A stretch of DNA of 64,000 nt from Nocardia jejuensis NBRC 103114 (GTDB lineage Bacteria > Actinomycetota > Actinomycetes > Mycobacteriales > Mycobacteriaceae): contig NZ_BDBU01000003.1 of NCBI RefSeq assembly GCF_001613145.1, positions 82,892-146,891 of the forward strand, given 5' to 3'. Made by a program: the position numbers and the translations under genes. This document shows positions 46,455 to 54,579 of this stretch, piece after piece (position 1 is the first letter of the stretch; each line of letters begins with the position of its first letter). The notes beneath the pieces were generated by a model, which saw nothing but the letters and a program-made list of their open reading frames with translations, did no database searches and was not told the DNA's origin.

Positions 46455-48383
46455 TTAGATGGTGGCTGGGGAAGCAACTGCAACAACAGAATTGGTCTCG
46501 GAGGCCACCGGCTCGAGTATCGAGCGGGCAATCGCGTCCGCTTGCAGGAGAGTGCGTGAGTTCACCCCGGGACGGGCACCGATCGCGGTGACCCACTGGA
46601 CCGATTCGATCGGTGGGCCGTAGGAATACACTGCGCGCTGGGGCCGTCCATCAGCGCGAATGACACGGAACATCGTCTCCTCCACATCGATTCCGCCGGT
46701 CTCGTATCCGGCTCCGACCGCGCTCGGAATGTGATGCGGACGGCATTCGCCGGCTTCGACCATGGAACGAAGCAGCGGATCACTCGTAGCCCGAATATCG
46801 TTCTTCGGCAAGAACGCGTCGATGAGCACACGGGCACCTACCAACGGTTCGTCCACGGCTGGAGATGACGCGCTGAACTGCGCCTGATCGGTCACACTCA
46901 CCCGCGTGTCGGGTCCGATGAAGGTGACCACACCTGCCTGCGCCAGCGCGTGCAGTTCTGCCACCCGGGATCGCGGCGGGCCGGAGGCGATGAGGTTGTT
47001 CAACCCGCTGAACCAGGAGTCGATGTGGTCGCGGTAGGAGAGCCCATCGATGCCGCCGTGCGAGATGATCTGCCGCACCTCGTCACGGAGGTCTCGCATG
47101 ATCGCGCCAACGGCCTTGAGCGCGTGTGTAGTCGGACCATCCTCGGATGCGCGGTAGTCCTGATCGAGCTTGTCCTGGACCCAGTCGGTGTAGTCGCCCC
47201 GGGTGGCAAATCGCAGATTGCCCGCGGGTCGGTCGATGGTGTCCCAGTCCAGGCGATCGTCCGGTTCGGGCACAAGTTCATCGAGGATGCGTTCGATCTG
47301 ATCGTCTCCCCATTCGACGGCGTGCAGGCAGGACCGCAATCGCGTCGTCGCGTCGCGATCACCAGCCAGCAGCGTGCTGTAGTACACCCACGCAGTCTCC
47401 TTCTGCACCAACGGCCACACCTCACGACGGAAGTTCACCGAGGCAGTGTGTGCACGTAGACGGAACCCTTTGATGACCTCCGGGGTGATGAACAGCGGCT
47501 GATAGCGTGTCACGCTTTCGATCTCGTGTTCCGCACGAGCCAGATACGGCACACCACGCCGAGATCCGGCAAGAATGCGTGGTTCGTTTCCCGAGGCGAC
47601 GTACTGCAACTCACCGGTTCCTGACCGGGTGAAATGTCCACCTCGTCCTGCGGTGAGCAAGGTGACGTAGTCGAAGAAGTTGAGCCCCATCCCGTTCACG
47701 ATGACGTTCTCTCCGGCATCGATACCGTCCAGATCGACCTCCGAGGCATTGGCCGGCGGGATGTACAGCAGTCCCGCTCGCCGCGCGGACTCGGCCAGCT
47801 CCTGCGTACGGGGCGTCGCGATGGTGTCGAAATGACCTACCGCCAGGACCACCGCGTCGACGACGAGATGTTGTTCGTCGGCGGTATCGACCGCATACTC
47901 GCCGGCCAGGTTGGTGAACGCGGTAGCGGCCGTCCGGTGCACATGCACTTCGATATTCGGCGGCGCCTCGCTGATGATCCGGCGCAACGCCCACTGCAGG
48001 TATTCCCCCTGCATCGGACGGGTCGGATACGACCACGGGAGCATCCGTTGCGCCTCCCGTCTTGTCTCCTCACCCGAGGCTCGGATGTCACCTTGCGCGA
48101 CCGCGTGCGCCCACTGGTAGTGGCTCGGTCCCGGCACAATGGGGCCGGCACACTGCACAGTGTCATCGGTGAACACGGTGATGTCCGATGCCACGGTGTT
48201 CATCAGCAACTCGCGCGGCTGATCGGTGTGCCAGATTCGGCCTGCGCCGGCCGGGAACGGGTCGATCAAATGAACGACGATCGGCGTACCGATACCCAGA
48301 TCGATAGCATTGCAGCACAACCGTTCTACGGCGATAACGCCTCTCGGTCCTGCTCCGATGACGGCGATCTCGACACTACGCAT
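46455..48383 (-). CDS. large FAD/NAD(P)-binding flavoprotein, possible N-oxygenase
   Basis: The 642-residue protein of the FAD_NAD_binding (PF13454-like) type begins with VIGAGPRGVIAVERL (residues 8-22). WHTDQPRELLMNTVASD follows at about 60-80, a VNGMGLNFFDYVTLL dinucleotide site near 250, and a long C-terminal half ending in TAIGARPGVNSRTLLQADAIA. Related flavoproteins include amino-acid N-monooxygenases such as aspartate-oxidising CreE/FzmM; that likeness is from memory and not proven. Next to glutamate mutase it could oxidise methylaspartate. ATG 48383 is fixed by GGGGGA; the frame beyond to 48521 is not coding. It is divergent from the PAS gene. Confidence 0.8.
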   Translation of the reverse strand: MRSVEIAVIGAGPRGVIAVERLCCNAIDLGIGTPIVVHLIDPFPAGAGRIWHTDQPRELLMNTVASDITVFTDDTVQCAGPIVPGPSHYQWAHAVAQGDIRASGEETRREAQRMLPWSYPTRPMQGEYLQWALRRIISEAPPNIEVHVHRTAATAFTNLAGEYAVDTADEQHLVVDAVVLAVGHFDTIATPRTQELAESARRAGLLYIPPANASEVDLDGIDAGENVIVNGMGLNFFDYVTLLTAGRGGHFTRSGTGELQYVASGNEPRILAGSRRGVPYLARAEHEIESVTRYQPLFITPEVIKGFRLRAHTASVNFRREVWPLVQKETAWVYYSTLLAGDRDATTRLRSCLHAVEWGDDQIERILDELVPEPDDRLDWDTIDRPAGNLRFATRGDYTDWVQDKLDQDYRASEDGPTTHALKAVGAIMRDLRDEVRQIISHGGIDGLSYRDHIDSWFSGLNNLIASGPPRSRVAELHALAQAGVVTFIGPDTRVSVTDQAQFSASSPAVDEPLVGARVLIDAFLPKNDIRATSDPLLRSMVEAGECRPHHIPSAVGAGYETGGIDVEETMFRVIRADGRPQRAVYSYGPPIESVQWVTAIGARPGVNSRTLLQADAIARSILEPVASETNSVVAVASPATI

Positions 48384-48672
48384 ACGTCCCCCAGGGGTGC
48401 TGCCACGCGGACGCCGCGCAGCGCAATTGATGGATGTGCGATGGTCGACCGGGGCGAGTGACTCAGCCCGCAGGACACGTACGACGCCGGAGCGTCTCCT
48501 GCAGCGTGCCCGAGCGATCAACGCGTTGTCAAACCGGGCATACTTGCCAGTAACTATGTGCTGCTGTCACTTTCGCCAGTCGAAAAAGCGAACGGGGGTG
48601 CGGTCGTGATGTGGTGCTACCGTTCGGTCGGTTTGCTGTAAAGAGATCGGCTCTGCTGTGTTTGGGGGGATC

Positions 48673-49692
48673 ATGTCGGTTAACGAAACGACCGAAATCG
48701 ATGAAGACAAGAGGGGCTGGACCTTCATCGATGCGCAGGTTCATCGCAACGAGTTGGTCCTGACACACCGCTCGGCAGTCGTGGCAGGGCGTTCGGCCGC
48801 GCGACTGCGCCCCGCGCGCTTCGCCGAAGCGGTGATCGAGGTGGCCCGGTGGGTCACTGGATCCGGAGCCGACCTCGACACCACGGCAATCCGCCGGGGT
48901 GTACGCGAGCGTCGAATCGGGCGCGCGGTGCGTGGATTCGACGGCACGGTGCATTCGGTCGCAGTATGGGTCGGTCGCGCCGAGATCTCGCCACCTCCGG
49001 TTCCGACCGCGGGTGCGTGGGCGTGGGCACCGCAGCAGCGCGCAACGTACTGGTCCGATGAGCTCTACGAGCTCTACGGCATCGAACACAACCCCGACCG
49101 ATCCCATAGCATCCACCAGTTCCTGCAAATGCTGGGTCCCGAGGATGCGATCAAGGTCGCGCGCGTGGTCTCCGAGGTCGATGAGACAGATCCCGACCGT
49201 CTTCTCGGCGAGACGTTTTGGGCTCAGCTCGGCAACGGGGCGATTCGGCGCCTGCATGCGTTCGGCAGAGTCGTCGAATCACCGGAACTGGGCCGGCTGT
49301 GGCGCGGAACCAGTATCGATGTGACTGACCACGAGGATTCGGGGACCAGCGAGCGTTCGGTGCTCGGCATGGTGCTGTCCTATCCGGCGGGTGTTCAATC
49401 GGCTTTGGTGGAGCTGCCGCGAATGCGGCTGCTGCGCTGGATCAGTCAAGGCCTCCCCGAGGTCCCTTGGCCCAGCGACGGACACCTCGACGAGGTCATA
49501 CTGGTCGCCGAGAACCACGTGCGAGAGTTGGACCCCGCGGCGATCGCACAACTGCCCCCGACAAGCGCGCAGACGGTGCCTGTTCGGCTCAGGACCGTCG
49601 ACGGCGGTTCGATCCGAGCACAAATGCAGGCCCAAATCCTGGACAGCCCCTCTCCTGCCACCCCGGCTCTTGTTGTCATACAACGCATTTGA
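48673..49692 (+). CDS. PAS-domain protein, probable sensor/regulator
   Basis: The protein has about 340 residues. An N-terminal region of about 110 residues begins GWTFIDAQVHRNEL, followed by a PAS-like fold (about 115-210; TYWSDELYELYGIEHNPDRS, a typical PAS start, and FGRVVESPELGRLWRGTSIDVTDH, a typical PAS end). A C-terminal domain of about 110 residues has no recognised family. No kinase, HTH or membrane segment is seen. It could sense redox state or a metabolite of the cluster. A G-run lies very close to ATG 48673; GTG 48658 is an alternative start. Divergent from the flavoprotein. Confidence 0.65.
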   Translation: MSVNETTEIDEDKRGWTFIDAQVHRNELVLTHRSAVVAGRSAARLRPARFAEAVIEVARWVTGSGADLDTTAIRRGVRERRIGRAVRGFDGTVHSVAVWVGRAEISPPPVPTAGAWAWAPQQRATYWSDELYELYGIEHNPDRSHSIHQFLQMLGPEDAIKVARVVSEVDETDPDRLLGETFWAQLGNGAIRRLHAFGRVVESPELGRLWRGTSIDVTDHEDSGTSERSVLGMVLSYPAGVQSALVELPRMRLLRWISQGLPEVPWPSDGHLDEVILVAENHVRELDPAAIAQLPPTSAQTVPVRLRTVDGGSIRAQMQAQILDSPSPATPALVVIQRI

Positions 49693-49713
49693 GCGGTTTT
49701 CGATGCCGCTGCC

Positions 49714-49744
49714 TTGACAGGCGCATGTCGGTATCGGCTAGATT
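49714..49744 (+). promoter_or_regulatory. candidate promoter of the desaturase-mutase-MOSC operon
   Basis: TTGACA (49714-49719) and TAGATT (49739-49744) are separated by 19 bp, slightly long. The implied leader of about 190 bases before TTG 49945 shows no cobalamin riboswitch pattern that I can recognise. Confidence 0.4.
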
Positions 49745-49944
49745 GTCACTGCCCATCCCTCGATGGAGAGTCCCGGAACGAGCCAACAGGCCGCCGGTTG
49801 ACCGCGTAAGCAAGAACCACGATCTGCGGGCGCAGCACCACTACAGCTGTTGCGCTCCGGCCCCCTCGACCGAATCCGGGTCGGCGAGAGGTCAGCCGCC
49901 CGGAGATCGCTCGGTACAGCAATCGCGTGAAGGAGGGGGGAACG

Positions 49945-51159
49945 TTGACGATCGACGATCCCATAGTCACGAAGGGGAATTCCCCAGCGACGCTGCTCGA
50001 CCCACGAGAGAGCATGCGCCGGCTCCCAGTCCACTGGCAGACGCCACTGACGATGTTGACGGGGAAACCGTACGACGGCCAACCCGCCATCCGGTTGAGT
50101 GTCACCCATCATGTGGCCGGTTGCTGCGCCAGCATGGGCCTCGGGGTCGGGGTGACCGCGCTCGCGCTGTGGCTGGGCACGTGGTGGATCGTGTCGGCGA
50201 TGGTGGGTATGGCGGTCACACTGCACGGCATGCGCAACGCGCGAATGATGGTATTCCACCAAGCCGCACACAAGAACTTGTACCGACGTGAGCGCCTGGA
50301 TGCGGCTATCGGGCGAGCGTGCTCGGCGATCCTACTGGTACAGAACTTCTCACAGTACCGGCGCGAGCACACCTCCGAACATCATTCCCGTCACCATATG
50401 ACCCTGCGTGACCCAACGGTCCAAGCCTTCCTGATCGGACTGGGCTTGACCCCGGGCATGACGCGCCGACAGATGTGGCGCAGAATGCTGCGCAAGGTAC
50501 TCTCCCCTGCGTTCCAACTGCGGTTTGCGATCAGCCGCCTGTGCTCGTTCTGGATCGGCGCTGACACACCCGAGCGGGCAATAGCTCTCGGATTCTACGG
50601 CAGCGCCATATTTCTCAGCGTCGCGACGGGAAGTTGGGAAGTTTTCGTTATCGGCTGGCTCGTGCCACTGTTCCCACTGTTTCAAATTGTCAACACGCTG
50701 CGCCTGTGTGTAAAGCACACGTTTCCCGCACCCGGTAACGAGAACATCGCCGGCAAAGAACGCATGGCGGCACTGACCAACGCAATCTTCCTCGGTGAGG
50801 CCACCCCTGCACGCGGACAAGGCGCGATTCGTGCGACCGTGGCGTGGACGCGCTGGTGCGGACGCATGGTATTCGTGCACGCCCCTGCGCGCTATCTGGT
50901 CTTGACCGGCGACACGGTGTGTCACGACTTCCATCACCGCTACCCGCGACACAAAGCCTGGTTCGATTACATCAGCGAACGCGAAATCGACAGTCACACA
51001 ACAGGGTCAGGCTGGCCGGAGTACACGCAGGTATGGGGATTGGCTCAAGCGATCAGTCACGTCTTTGATTCGCTCGCGCGCGCCGATTCCTCAGTGTTCG
51101 ACCGCACTCGGATCGAGGGGATCAGTTCTCGGGCGCTGTTCACAGCATTTGACGATTGA
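49945..51159 (+). CDS. fatty acid desaturase-like membrane di-iron oxygenase
   Basis: The 404-residue protein has four or more hydrophobic segments and the three His boxes of membrane di-iron enzymes: HQAAH (about 105-109), HTSEHHSRHH (about 142-151) and HDFHH (near 330). Enzymes of this fold desaturate, hydroxylate or otherwise oxidise unactivated C-H bonds. TTG 49945 is chosen because AGGAGG sits at 49931-49936; the GTG at 49927 precedes that site and cannot use it. It is the first gene of a run ending at 54442; the PDR reductase in the same run could supply electrons. Confidence 0.85.
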   Translation: MTIDDPIVTKGNSPATLLDPRESMRRLPVHWQTPLTMLTGKPYDGQPAIRLSVTHHVAGCCASMGLGVGVTALALWLGTWWIVSAMVGMAVTLHGMRNARMMVFHQAAHKNLYRRERLDAAIGRACSAILLVQNFSQYRREHTSEHHSRHHMTLRDPTVQAFLIGLGLTPGMTRRQMWRRMLRKVLSPAFQLRFAISRLCSFWIGADTPERAIALGFYGSAIFLSVATGSWEVFVIGWLVPLFPLFQIVNTLRLCVKHTFPAPGNENIAGKERMAALTNAIFLGEATPARGQGAIRATVAWTRWCGRMVFVHAPARYLVLTGDTVCHDFHHRYPRHKAWFDYISEREIDSHTTGSGWPEYTQVWGLAQAISHVFDSLARADSSVFDRTRIEGISSRALFTAFDD

Positions 51160-51209
51160 CCGCCGCCGCCAGTGCCTTTCGGACTTACTCTCGACCAACG
51201 GAGCACTCC

Positions 51210-51656
51210 ATGACCAGCAATTCCTCTCACGCCCGCGGCACCGTCATCCTCGGTGTCGCAGCCAGCGACGCTCACGCTGTGGCCAACCAGTTGATCGCTC
51301 ACGACCTGCGCGAACACGGCTACACCGTAATCAACCTCGGAACCTGCACCCCGGTATCGGAGTTCGCGAACGCCGCCCTGGACAACCCGGAGGCGTTGGC
51401 CATCCTGATCGGCAGCCTCAACGGACACATCCATGAAGATCTGCGCGATCTCGCGAAAGCGCAGAAGTCCGGTGCCATTCGCTGCCCGGTCGTGGTCGGC
51501 GGCAATTTGTCGGTGGGCAGCCACAAATCCGATGACGCGATCGAGAAGCTGTTCTGTCTCGGCGTCGATATCGTATTGTCCGATGCCGCGGAACTACCGG
51601 AACTTCTGCAAAGACTCTCACTCGACGCCGCAGCCGCGCAGCGGAGCGCCTCGTGA
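51210..51656 (+). CDS. glmS: glutamate (methylaspartate) mutase sigma subunit
   Basis: The 148-residue B12-binding subunit contains Asp20-x-His22, where His22 should replace the dimethylbenzimidazole ligand of cobalt. The usual final Gly of the D-x-H-x-x-G motif is Ala25. The other cobalamin contacts are present (IGSLNGH and VGGNLSVG). With the epsilon subunit it converts L-glutamate to (2S,3S)-3-methylaspartate. GGAG precedes the ATG. The symbol is the clostridial mutase name, not glucosamine synthase. It overlaps the epsilon gene by 4 bp. Confidence 0.9.
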   Translation: MTSNSSHARGTVILGVAASDAHAVANQLIAHDLREHGYTVINLGTCTPVSEFANAALDNPEALAILIGSLNGHIHEDLRDLAKAQKSGAIRCPVVVGGNLSVGSHKSDDAIEKLFCLGVDIVLSDAAELPELLQRLSLDAAAAQRSAS

Positions 51657-53035
51657 TCGTTTCCGCTGGTGAGGATTTACCCTCACTGACCGATACCGTG
51701 CGCTACATCGAACACCTCGACAAGCACACCGTGTTCGACACCCTCACCTATGCCCGCCAGGCTGGCCGATTCGCGATTCAGCCACGCTGTGGGGTCGGTG
51801 GCCACGAGGAGATGCGCACGCTTCTCCATCAGCTCACTCAGCTGGCGGATCCGGATGTATTGTCGCTGACCATCGATTCGCACACCCGACTACAACGGTT
51901 CGACAGCGCGCTGCGCTGCCTCAACACACACCCGGAAACCCTGAACGGTTATCCCTTGGTAACGCACGGCTGGCGTCATGGGCGGGATCTCAACGAATCG
52001 ATCGCCGCCCCACTGGAAATCCGGCACGGCTCCCCCGACGCACGAATCTTGTTCGATGTCGCGATCGCCAGTGGCATCACCTCCTTCGAAGGTGGCGGGA
52101 TCTCTTACAACCTGCCCTACTCCAAAGACGTTCCACTGGCGCGATCGCTGGCGGCTTGGCGAGAGGTCGATGAACGCTGCGGCCGCCTTGCCGAGCACGG
52201 CGTGGTTGTCGATCGCGAACTGTTCGGGACCTTGACCGCGGTCTTGGTTCCGCCCTCGATCAGCCTGGCGATCAGCATGCTCGAGGCCATCTCCGCCGCG
52301 TCCGCAGGGGTCAAGTGCATTTCGGTCGCGTACCCGCAGGGCGGCAACCTCGAACAGGATGTGGCCGCGCTGCAGGCTATCTCGATCCTCTCCGCACGCT
52401 ACCTCCCTGACGAGGTGTCGGTTTTCCCTGTCCTGCACGAGTTCATGGGCGCGTTCCCGCGCACCCGCGACGGCGCCGAAGCGCTGATTCTGTACGGGGC
52501 GTTCGCTGCCCGGCTCGGGGGCGCGGCCAAACTGATCACCAAGACCTATCAGGAGGCGGCCGGGATTCCCGACGTTCACGCCAATGCCGCGGGGATCCGC
52601 CTCGCCCGTCTGGCCAATGCGCCGGTTTTCGAGTTCGCCGAACACGACACGCACCGTTGCGCGCTCGAGTTGGAGTGGATCGTGCAGGAAGTCGACGAGC
52701 TGATCGGTCCACTCCTACACGGTGGCCTCACCGACGCGGCAATTGTCGATGCCTTCGCCAACGGAACCCTGGACATCCCGTTCAGCGCCAGCCGCCACGC
52801 GCACTCCGCGGTGATACCGCGCCGCGATCGCTCCGGCGCAGTGCGATATCACGATGCCGGCGCGCTGGGTTTGTCCGCGCGCACCCGGCGCCGACACCAA
52901 CAGCAGCTCGATGCACCTGTCCCCCAGCATCGTTCCGATGGGCTGTTCGCTTCGCTCAAGCGCGATATCGACTACTTCATCACCATGCTCGACCCGGTAT
53001 CCGCCCCCTCGCGACGACTGCGGGAGGCGACGTGA
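51653..53035 (+). CDS. glmE: glutamate (methylaspartate) mutase epsilon subunit
   Basis: The 460-residue TIM-barrel catalytic subunit carries the characteristic RHGSPDARILFDVAIASG, EGGGISYNLPYSKDVPL and PQGGNLEQDVAAL motifs. The start is GTG 51653, overlapping the sigma stop (GTGA). No methylaspartate ammonia lyase and no MutL-type reactivating protein lie nearby. This points to 3-methylaspartate as a building block (as in vicenistatin or friulimicin pathways), not to glutamate fermentation. The stop overlaps the MOSC gene by 4 bp. Confidence 0.92.
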   Translation: MIVSAGEDLPSLTDTVRYIEHLDKHTVFDTLTYARQAGRFAIQPRCGVGGHEEMRTLLHQLTQLADPDVLSLTIDSHTRLQRFDSALRCLNTHPETLNGYPLVTHGWRHGRDLNESIAAPLEIRHGSPDARILFDVAIASGITSFEGGGISYNLPYSKDVPLARSLAAWREVDERCGRLAEHGVVVDRELFGTLTAVLVPPSISLAISMLEAISAASAGVKCISVAYPQGGNLEQDVAALQAISILSARYLPDEVSVFPVLHEFMGAFPRTRDGAEALILYGAFAARLGGAAKLITKTYQEAAGIPDVHANAAGIRLARLANAPVFEFAEHDTHRCALELEWIVQEVDELIGPLLHGGLTDAAIVDAFANGTLDIPFSASRHAHSAVIPRRDRSGAVRYHDAGALGLSARTRRRHQQQLDAPVPQHRSDGLFASLKRDIDYFITMLDPVSAPSRRLREAT

Positions 53036-53496
53036 GCGGGACGGTGACCGGCATCTTCACCGCCGAGATCGCCGGAGCCGAGATGCTGGCGCACACCTCG
53101 GTAGTCCTGCAAGCCGGATACGGAATCATCGGGGACCGCTATGCGACCGGTTGCGGACACTATTCACCGCGACCCCATCAGGACCGCCAGGTCACGATCA
53201 TCGAATCGGAAACCCTCGAGGCGATCCGCCTCGAGACCGGCATCGTACTACTGGCCGAGGAGACACGACGCAATCTCTTGACCAGCGGAATCCGGCTCAA
53301 TCGGCTGCTCGGGAAAACGTTCCGCGTCGGTGAGTGCGTTCTGCACGCAGGCAGGCTCAACACCCCCTGCGCCTACCTCGAGAGACTGATCGGTCTTCCA
53401 GTCATGTCGGCCCTCGCCGGGCGGTCCGGGATCAACTGTCGAATTCTGCAGGGCGGACCCGTGCGGGTGGGGGACGCCCTCGATGTCCAGGATTAG
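53032..53496 (+). CDS. MOSC domain protein
   Basis: The 154-residue MOSC fold shows GYGIIGDRYATG at residues 29-40, TRRNLLTSGIRLNRLLGKTFRVG in the middle and the conserved Cys113 in LNTPCAYLE, expected to bind sulfur or the molybdenum cofactor. Proteins such as YiiM, YcbX and mARC use Moco on this fold to reduce N-hydroxylated compounds with electrons from flavin or [2Fe-2S] reductases. The GTG start overlaps the mutase stop, and the gene overlaps the reductase by 14 bp; the close coupling suggests a MOSC-reductase pair. Confidence 0.88.
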   Translation: MSGTVTGIFTAEIAGAEMLAHTSVVLQAGYGIIGDRYATGCGHYSPRPHQDRQVTIIESETLEAIRLETGIVLLAEETRRNLLTSGIRLNRLLGKTFRVGECVLHAGRLNTPCAYLERLIGLPVMSALAGRSGINCRILQGGPVRVGDALDVQD

Positions 53497-54442
53497 GCGC
53501 CTGCTGATCAAGTCGAGAGTGGTCGCGGTCGATCGTCACGATAACGGGGTGACGGTACTGTCGTTCGCCCCGATCCACCGAACGACATATCCGGCTCATC
53601 GCGGCGGCGCCCACACCCTGGTGCGAATCGACGACCACAGAGTCCGCCCGTACAGTCTGTGCGGCGACCCGTCCGACACTCGATGGCGAATCGCGGTGCG
53701 CGCCAGCGGTATCGACGGCTCAGCTTCGGATCACCTGGCTCGGTCGAACCGGCCAGGTGATCACTTGTTCCTCTCTCATCCCCAAGAGCGGTTCGGCCTC
53801 GATCCCGCCGCGACGCGACATCGGTTCATCGCCGGCGGCATTGGCATCACACCGATCCTGTCGATGCTCTACGAACTGCGTGAGACGCCGCATTCTGAGC
53901 CTGCCCGAGTGCACTACTTCGTGCGATCACGATCGGAGGCAGTATTCGTCGAGGAATTGAGCGCGTTCGATCACATCGATCTGCGGATCTACTCCGGTCA
54001 GGACGCAGACCGTCCGGACGCGCGAACCGTCGCTGACTCCCCCAGGGAGGGCGAGCATCTCTACTACTGTGGTCCGCCGCGAATGATGGCCCGAATCAAC
54101 CAGGTCCACGATCTCTGGGCGGGGCGGGCGCACACGGAGTCCTTCGCCGCCATGCCGGCCAATCCCACCAGCGTCACCACAAACGATGCGTTCGACCTCC
54201 GGCTGCTCAAGAGCGGCAGAACGATTCGGGTCCGCGCCCGGGAGACACCGCTGCAGGCTCTGGTGCGCGCAGGTATACAGGTCGACTACGGCTGCGGCGT
54301 TGGCCTGTGCGGAACCTGCGTCCTGGACGTGGGTGCCGGAGTCGTCGATCACCGCGATCACTGCCTGACCGACGCGGAGCGAGCCTCGGCGATGGCACCG
54401 TGTATCTCGAGAGGATCCGGGACCCTCGACATCCTACTGTGA
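53483..54442 (+). CDS. PDR/VanB-type oxidoreductase with C-terminal [2Fe-2S] domain
   Basis: The 319-residue reductase has a flavin-binding RPYSL (residues 55-59), the nucleotide-binding GGIGITP near 119, a CGPPRMM segment and a plant-type ferredoxin with C-x4-C-x2-C (CGVGLCGTC) plus a fourth Cys in HRDHCLTD. It passes electrons from NAD(P)H through flavin and iron-sulfur to a partner. Candidates are the MOSC protein, whose gene it overlaps, or the di-iron enzyme at the head of the operon. Fused MOSC-reductase proteins are known, which favours the first. Confidence 0.9.
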   Translation: MSRIRRLLIKSRVVAVDRHDNGVTVLSFAPIHRTTYPAHRGGAHTLVRIDDHRVRPYSLCGDPSDTRWRIAVRASGIDGSASDHLARSNRPGDHLFLSHPQERFGLDPAATRHRFIAGGIGITPILSMLYELRETPHSEPARVHYFVRSRSEAVFVEELSAFDHIDLRIYSGQDADRPDARTVADSPREGEHLYYCGPPRMMARINQVHDLWAGRAHTESFAAMPANPTSVTTNDAFDLRLLKSGRTIRVRARETPLQALVRAGIQVDYGCGVGLCGTCVLDVGAGVVDHRDHCLTDAERASAMAPCISRGSGTLDILL

Positions 54443-54579
54443 CTCGGCCCGTGATCTGCCTGGCCCAGCTTTCTCCTCGCACATCGATCCACGACATGCG
54501 GGCCCGGCATCGGTAGATCTCGCACCGCGATGCGGCCGCCGCTCCAGCGAACGCCGACCGCACACTCCTCCCGCTTCGT

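Noticed and set aside
49745..49944. Possible cobalamin riboswitch before the mutase operon
   Set aside because: The leader has no recognisable B12-box or GGGAA/GGTG core; a covariance-model search (Rfam RF00174) would settle it.
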